From Omphalotus guepiniiformis (taxonomy: Eukaryota; Basidiomycota; Agaricomycetes; Agaricales; Omphalotaceae), in the NCBI GenBank assembly GCA_028554645.1, contig JAQOOI010000022.1:930001-994000 (forward strand): a stretch of 64,000 nucleotides of DNA. Reading direction: 5' to 3'. Within the stretch, counting starts at the first letter, position 1. The number at the start of each line of letters is the position of its first letter. The translations under genes and the position numbers were made by a program. This document shows, one piece after another, positions 57,984-64,000 of the stretch. Under the pieces are notes generated by a model that searched no databases, had not been told where the DNA came from, and was given only the letters and a program-made list of their open reading frames with translations.

Positions 57984-60900
57984 ATGGCTTCATTCGCCCT
58001 TTCGTTCCAGTCGAAAAAGGAGGACGAAAGCGGCCTCAGCTCTTACTACAATAACAAGACAACTATCATACAGGAAGCTCGCGTCTTCAATGAATCACCG
58101 ATTAGTCCACGGAAGTGCAGGGCACTACTCACGCGAATTGTATACTTGCTTTATGTTGGCGAGACGTTCGGAACTCAGGAGGCAACTACTCTGTTCTTTG
58201 GAACGACAAAATTGTTCCAGCATAAAGATGTATGTTGCAAATTTATGCTGTTCTATCTCAACACTCAATGATTTTCATGCAGAGTGCTCTGCGGCAAGCC
58301 GTATACCTCGCCATAAAAGAGCTTGCGACGACGGCAGAGGATGTGATTATGGTTACAAGCAGTATCATGAAGGATATGCAATCTAATGCAGAGGTTATCT
58401 ATCGGCCTAATGCAATCCGAGCGCTCTGCCGAATCATAGATGTGCGTCCGTCGCTCCAAGTACACTGAGCCTTTACTGACGCGTCGTTGAAGCCGTCAAT
58501 GGCTCAAGGTGTCGAACGGTTCTTCAAAGCTGCTATTGTCGACCGCAACCCCTCTATATCCTCAGCCGCTCTCGTCTCATCATACCATTTATTCCCATTC
58601 GCCAAAGATGTTGTTAAGCGATGGGTGAATGAAGTCCAGGAAGCCGTCAATGCGAAATCCTCTAGCAGTTTCTTTAGCTCACCCAGCGGTGGCTCGTACC
58701 TTGGCTTCGGGGGCTCTACTTCTTCGGGAAGTACCCAGCAAGTTGTACCGTCTTCGGGCTATGTTACACAGTACCATGCTCTTGGTCTATTATACTTCAT
58801 CCGGCAGCAGGACAGAATGGCCGTCACAAAGATGATACAACAGCTCGGTGGAGGCAAGTCTGGAGCCGGAACGACCCTTAAAAATCCCATGGCACTTTGT
58901 ATGTTGATTCGGTATGCTGCCAAAGTGATGGAAGAGGATCCCAAGTATGTTGTTTTTGTCACAAACGCATACAGTGTGGATTTTGACGCGTCCATTAGCG
59001 TTCAGCGCCAGATGCTCGATCTTTTGGAAGGCTGGCTTCGCCACAAGAGCGACATGGTCAATCTAGAAGCTGCTCGCGCAATTTGCGAGATGAAGTATGT
59101 AACTGCTGCACAATTGACCAAGCCTATTACTGGTAACGTCTTCTTCCTATACTGCTTGCCTATCTAGTTTCTAAACCTTCGGACATAGTGCTACAACTCT
59201 TCCTGTCGTCACCAAAGCCTGTTCTCAAATTCGCCGCTACCCGAACTCTTGCCAGTCTTGCTCTTACCCATCCTGCTAGCGTCGCAACTTGTAATGTCGA
59301 CTTGGAGGGCCTCATTACGGACTCCAACAGGAGTGTCGCTACCTACGCCATTACAACGCTACTGAAGGTTCGTGTTCTGCTTCTCAATCAGCTTTCTGTA
59401 CTGATCATATTATTAGACCGGTAATGAGGCATCTGTAGATCGTCTCATCAAACAAATCACTGGTTTCATGGCCGAAATCAGTGACGAGTTCAGAGTAATT
59501 ATCGTCGATGCCGTTCGTTCCTTATGCCTCAAATTCCCCACTAAGCATGCCTCCATGCTTACTTTCTTATCTGGCGTTTTACGTGATGAAGGGGGCTACG
59601 ACTTCAAGCGTGCAGTTGTCGAGGCGATGTTTGACATGATTAAGTTCATTCGTGAATGCAAGGAACAAGCACTCTCCCACCTCTGCGAATTCATCGAGGA
59701 CTGTGAATTCACGAAACTTTCGGTCCGTATTCTACATCTTTTAGGGATGGAGGGACCCAAATCACCGCAACCTGCCAAATATATCAGGTTCATCTATAAC
59801 CGAGTGGTTTTGGAAAATGCAACTGTTCGGGCAGCCGCTGTTGCAAGTCTGGCCAAGTTTGGTGTAAATTCGGCCGATAGTGCTTTGCAGAAGAGTGTTG
59901 GTGTATTACTCAACCGGTAAGCTCGTCGTCTTCTATCAACGAGCTGCGCTGACCTGTGGAGAACAGATGCTTAGATGACGTTGACGATGAAGTCCGGGAC
60001 CGTGCCGCCTTGTATCTGAGAGTATTCAAGGAAAAGCAGCTCGCCAATGCTTATATTAAGGAAGGTAGGGAGAATCTGATATTACTTGTTGTATTGATAT
60101 TGAACGAGTACTTTCCAGAATCGATCTTCTCCTTAGCTGCCCTTGAATCAAAATTAGTAGCATATGTCAAAGACCCTTCTGCAGCTACACAACCACTAGA
60201 CCTGTCTTCTGTTCCTAAGATCAGTCGTGCGCAGGCCGCTCAGGACGCTGCCCGTAAGTTTCTCGTACTATGATCTATCACTACTCAATAATCGAACTCA
60301 TATATTGGAAGGGCCAAGCACATTGGAAACTATTGGCGTACCTACTGCCAAGAAAACGTCAGATTCTCCTCCCCCTCCTACAGCCGCGGAAACCCAATCC
60401 GCTTATGCTCAACAGCTTGCGGAGGTGCCCGAATTTGTTTCATACGGGCCTGTGCTCAACAGCAGCGCTACTCCTTCACAGCTTACGGAGAGCGAGACAG
60501 AATATCAAGTGACTTGTGTCAAACATATATACAAAGAACACGTCGTATTCCAGGTACGTGCCAAAATTGTTTATCCTGATAGTACTCATGCCTTGTCCGC
60601 CAGTTCAACGTTTCGAACACTTTGCCGGATACCGTTCTAGAAGGAGTGACAGTCATCATGCAGCCTGAATCTGAGGATTCAAGCTTAGTCGAAGACTTCA
60701 TCATGCCCATACCTTCACTCTCATCCTCAACGTCCCCGGGTATTGTTTATGTTTCGTTCACGCGCTCGTCTCCAGATCAGTATGCCGTTGCGTCCTTCTC
60801 CTGCGTGCTTAAATTTGTTAGCAAGGAGGTCGATCCTGCAACCGGTGAACCGGAGGAAGAGGGCTACGAGGACGAGTATGCGCTTGAGGAAGTTGAACTC

Positions 60901-61318
60901 AGCGCTGGCGGAGATTACATTGTCCCCAGTTATGCTACCTTTGGTTCAGAGTGGGATAGATTACGTGCTGGGCCTAGTGCGACCGAGACTTTCTCCCTGT
61001 CTGCCATGGAAAGTCTCAAAGGTAAGCCGATTTATTTATTCTGTAACAATTTGCCAACTGAACTCACCTCTTTTTGCAGCTGCTTGTGATTCAATTATAG
61101 AGGTCCTTAAAATGGAGCCGCTTGGGGGTACTGAAGTCCCTCAGTCCACATCAGTGCATACCCTCCAGCTATCAGGTCTGGTAATAGGTGGTGGCGGAAA
61201 GGTGCTTGTACGGTGTCGCATGACGTTCTCAAAAGGTCAAGGAGTAACTCTCGAGCTTGCGGTGCGAGCAGAGCAACAGGAGGTCTGCGACCTCGTTCTC
61301 GCCGCCGTTGGAGGTTAA
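57984..61318 (+). CDS. SEC21: Coatomer subunit gamma (COPI coat)
   Basis: Gamma-COP is a subunit of the COPI coat that carries cargo from Golgi to ER. The start [18 protein letters not shown] leads into the HEAT-like adaptin domain: [67 protein letters not shown], then LLDGWL-like repeats through 59.9 kb. A short Pro/Ala hinge (about 60340-60400) precedes the gamma appendage ([27 protein letters not shown], then [11 protein letters not shown]) and the C-terminal platform ending [11 protein letters not shown] with TAA at 61316-61318. Nine or so introns of 50-70 nt all close in frame; for example the one near 60065 ends at TTTCCAG rather than at the nearer AACGAG. Length and domain order fit the family. 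Confidence 0.94.
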
Positions 61319-61858
61319 TTCGGGTAGTGTGTATTTCTCTCCAGTTTTCTACAATGTCATTTTTCCAGGATAATTATATATTCTTTCCATTTGATTTCGA
61401 TGTATGGGCCAGTAGTAACGCCGTCAATGCTGTGGTCTAATTAAGTGTCATGATCACTTCCGTATCATATTACTACGTCGATTTGGCGGAGTAAGGAATC
61501 AGAGTTCATCGAAGGGGCCTATACGTTGTTCGCGGAAGCCGTTGTGGTATACTAGAATGATCTCTCGGCTCGCCGACTCGAAGTCAACAAAAGGTCGTCG
61601 ACTCTCTTAAGATTAAGGACCAGCAAATTGCTGCATTTGGAGGATTGAGAATAGGATGTCTTCTATTTCGTTGCATCAACGCGTCGACGAAGAAAAGCAA
61701 ACGGTCCCTCAATTAATCACTGCGGAAAAGTGTCGTAGTCCGGTTTTTTCGTCTACCAATTGCAACCTTACACGGAGACGAATAACAAGTCATCCAAGGG
61801 GTTAGGGTGCCCAGACTCCCCAATAACTGAGACCTGTAGTGTTTGGGAAGGGTAAAAA
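61319..61858. other. Intergenic between SEC21 and tRNA
   Basis: 540 bp with no supported gene; SEC21 3' flank. A T5 run on the minus strand (61854-61858) directly follows the tRNA and should end its transcription by RNA polymerase III. Confidence 0.5.
61854..61858 (-). terminator. RNA polymerase III T-run terminator of tRNA-Leu
   Basis: Five T residues on the minus strand directly after the discriminator base of the tRNA. Confidence 0.6.
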
Positions 61859-61962
61859 TGACGAGAGTGGGATTCGAACCCACGCCCCGAAAGACCAGAT
61901 TAGGTGAGCATCTGATGCCCTGGTCCTTAGTCTGGCGCCTTAGACCGCTCGGCCATCTCGCC
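61859..61962 (-). tRNA. tRNA-Leu (anticodon AAG), intron-containing, second copy
   Basis: 104 bp, identical to the tRNA at 41453-41556 except for one base in the intron (GCATCAGATG here, GCATTAGATG there). Same stems, anticodon AAG, long variable arm and intron position. A TTTTT terminator follows immediately. Confidence 0.95.
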
Positions 61963-63561
61963 ATGGAGGCCGGACGGTTTTAAAGGTTTTACAAGCTACA
62001 GCATCAAGAGACTCTAGAGCTTGCTCCTGGACGTCGTAATGTCACCTCCGAATACTCTGTTCGAGACTTTGAACTGAAGCAAATCATTTTCAGCAACAAT
62101 GTGGATGAGCGATGCTACTAGTAGCGGTCTGAGAAAGCGACTTCCACCCGACCTGCCCTTCTGATCCCATGTCTTATCCCAAGCAAATATAAACGCTCCG
62201 AGCAAGAAAATTCAAAGCAACGGTGAATAGGAAGGGTGCCCAAGCTCTTTTTAAAGTGAAAACTCCGGGGCGTGCTTCAGGTCTCAGGTCTCCATCTTAT
62301 ATTTGCCACTACTAGTAGCGGTGGCCACATAAGTGAGTCTCCTTGTGGTCTGGCCTCGCTATACGGCGTTCTCATTCATGAAAAACATGTTACAAGGGTT
62401 TAAGACATGCTCCTCTTTAGTCTTCATACTGTCGGTTTCTTACCTGCTTGCGGCTTGAGTACGTACTCGGACAGTTGTGCGACCAACTGTTCGTCTAATT
62501 TGAACCATCTTTAGGATGCCAACTCAGCAACTGCAGGTGATGTTACCTACAGATTTGGGTAGGAGACGGTTGTAAACTCTACGCAAAGACAGTAAGTCAC
62601 TTTGGGCTTCCTCAGGTCTTCCTTGAAACTTCGTCGGACAGTTCAGCCGCCATACCCTGCTCGTTCTAATTTTGTGAGTTCTAACTCCGAGAAATTTAAA
62701 CATCGTACCCTACCGATCCTAACTGACCTGGATTTGGCAATGGCTAGCGGGGTAGTGCCTTCAGAGGTGCAGATGGTGTCCATGAATTTGGTATTCGCCT
62801 CTCGGGAAATGCCCTCCGGAATAACAGTGCCAATGGACCTGAGGCTGTTGCGTTCATTAGTGTTCGTTATTCAACCAGCGACGTACCGTACACAAGCACT
62901 CGTCACGCTTGCTACTACTACTAGAAGCATTGCGGACGCCGGAGTTGTTCAGCATTTGCCGCATACATCCGTTCCTCCGACAGCTGCGCTGTGTAAGCTT
63001 GCTACACCTCTGCGAATGATATGAATTACTCATGAACTTCCCTTCCACATATATGAAAGCTGTAGTGCTGTTACTTGCGTAAATCCACGTATGTTGCTGT
63101 AGCAGTAGTCCTTGTGCTTCTTTTCGAAGTGCCTCCTAAGCAGCTACCTTTTTCTATCATTAATATGGCCTCACAAGATGTTGTTGAGTGGACAATGTAC
63201 TGAATGTAGTTACATTTTGATCCCGCAGTTCGTGTTGAAGGCACGCGCCAAGTCAACTGTCCAATATCAATACTTGGGCTAACAATGATACCGCGAGAGC
63301 TATTCCCATAGAGTTGAGAGAGAGAGGAGTATAGCCGGGTATAATGTGAAGCAAATGCAGCACTTTCGGCACTCCGCTGGACTCGGTTCTGTTGTGCATT
63401 CATTGACCGGGGTGAATTGTGGTCCGCTTAGAATTTGTCTTAAAATCGTAAGATGTGAAACCCGTCCGATGTCTACCCCAACAACACGGTTGATGTGTAA
63501 CTCGTTCTTGTTAGCGAACTGTTTATAATACCGTGAATTTTCCATCTTGCTGTCTTTAACA
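61963..63561. other. Intergenic with a coding-like minus-strand fragment
   Basis: About 1.6 kb without a complete gene. A 14-bp string CTACTAGTAGCGGT, containing a 10-bp palindrome, occurs at 62115-62128 and again at 62309-62322. A protein-like segment on the minus strand is listed separately. The last part before 63562 must include the pantothenate kinase promoter. Confidence 0.4.
62737..62840 (-). pseudogene. Ankyrin-repeat-like coding fragment
   Basis: After a plausible acceptor (GCAACAG near 62844) the minus strand reads RSIGTVIPEGISREANTKF then MDTICTSEGTTPLAIAKSR, followed by a GT donor. The pattern ANxxFxDxxxxxGxTPLxIAKS resembles an ankyrin repeat unit. Upstream material (EERMYAANAEQLRRP near 62970) is also protein-like, but I could not connect exons into one frame. 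It may be a gene with small exons or a decayed remnant. Confidence 0.3.
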
Positions 63562-64000
63562 ATGCCAACGCCATCGCTTCCGGTCCCTAAAGTAATCCAT
63601 GTCGATACTCGCGGTGCAGTGATACTTGAGGAGGAGTCACCTGAGGTACGTATCATGGCTGCTGCTGCGGTCGAATTCAACTCTTGACACTTTGCTGAGA
63701 CTAGAGACAGTCGAGGGATTTATTTTCCCAATCATATTGAGCCTGTTTCGCACATAGCAGTGGATGTCGGAGCACCGCGAGTTACTCCTGCTCTTGTGAA
63801 ATTGGCAGCTAATCCCGATATTTCCTCAATCCAGGTCGGAGGCTCCCTGGCCAAAGTGGTGTATTTTACACGGTCACCAGAGCCGCCCTCATCGCCATCT
63901 GTAGCTGCCACCCGGGGTTCTTCGAGTCCGCCAAGTGGGTTATCAACACCGCGTTCCATATCGCCATCCAACGAACTCTCTAATTTCGCGCCCTCATCCC
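63562..64000 (+). CDS. Pantothenate kinase, N-terminal part (truncated by window end)
   Basis: Pantothenate kinase catalyses the first step of coenzyme A synthesis. The start MPTPSLPVPKVIHVDTRGAV leads to EEESPE, a 52-nt intron, TRDSRGIYFPNHIEPVSHIAVD, and a second intron (GTCGGAGC to CAATCCAG) that joins to VGGSLAKVVYFTRSPEP. HIAVDVGGSLAKVVYF is the eukaryotic type II PanK ATP-binding beta-hairpin (D-x-G-G-S/T-L-x-K). The sequence then enters a Ser/Pro-rich insertion and runs off the edge. The second intron is inferred: without it the Gly-Gly motif is split. Identification rests on this one motif plus the N-terminal context. Confidence 0.75.

Noticed and set aside
1..64000. CRISPR arrays, bacterial operons, insertion sequences
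   Set aside because: None seen; the intron structure and gene content are nuclear fungal.

Overview
The window is nuclear DNA of a filamentous basidiomycete, most likely a mushroom-forming Agaricomycete. This rests on gene content (chitin synthase, HET-C, cytochrome P450, Zn2Cys6 and bHLH regulators, a Dam1 kinetochore subunit), on many short introns of about 45-110 nt with GT..AG ends, and on loose gene spacing. No bacterial, organellar or viral genes were seen. I could not place it to genus.

Layout. 1-3340 (+): 3' part of a Fab1/PIKfyve lipid kinase. 3474-9964 (-): TFIID subunit TAF2 with three C-terminal bromodomains. 10173-12060 (+): ribosome-assembly factor LTV1, divergent from TAF2. 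12202-14416 (-): cytochrome P450. 14.4-16.3 kb: gene-free, with a 265-bp tandem duplication. 16283-17445 (-): Dam1. 17732-20215 (+): an intronless Ser-rich orphan. 20705-21315 (-): tubulin cofactor A in four small exons, followed by a broken second copy at 21.9-22.3 kb. 24850-25931 and 32405-33464 (+): two paralogous bHLH factors flanking a four-span membrane protein built from nine small exons (29730-30864). 33.5-36.9 kb: gene-free, carrying a 480-bp MITE-like element. 36865-37549 (-): Mediator subunit 11. 37672-41246 (-): HET-C. 41453-41556 (+): intron-containing tRNA-Leu(AAG). 41702-44420 (-): Zn2Cys6 factor with a 13-nt microexon. 45024-49497 (-): large low-complexity orphan. 50506-53909 (-): chitin synthase. 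55471-56719 (+): casein kinase I. 57984-61318 (+): coatomer gamma subunit. 61859-61962 (-): second tRNA-Leu(AAG). 63562-64000 (+): start of a pantothenate kinase that runs off the window.

Most genes are unrelated housekeeping functions: transcription initiation (TAF2, MED11), ribosome assembly (LTV1), mitosis and tubulin (DAM1, TBCA), membrane traffic and phosphoinositides (FAB1, SEC21), cell wall (chitin synthase) and signalling (CK1). I see no metabolic cluster and no defence island. The more unusual items are the triple-bromodomain TAF2, the duplicated TBCA with a dead copy, the bHLH pair with matching exon lengths, the microexon in a zinc-cluster domain, the MITE, the near-identical inverted tRNA pair, and two non-standard splice junctions in FAB1.

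Exon structures were read by eye. For TBCA, DAM1, MED11, CK1, both bHLH genes and the four-span protein the summed exon lengths are multiples of three, so those models are firm. Boundaries in the other genes are less certain.
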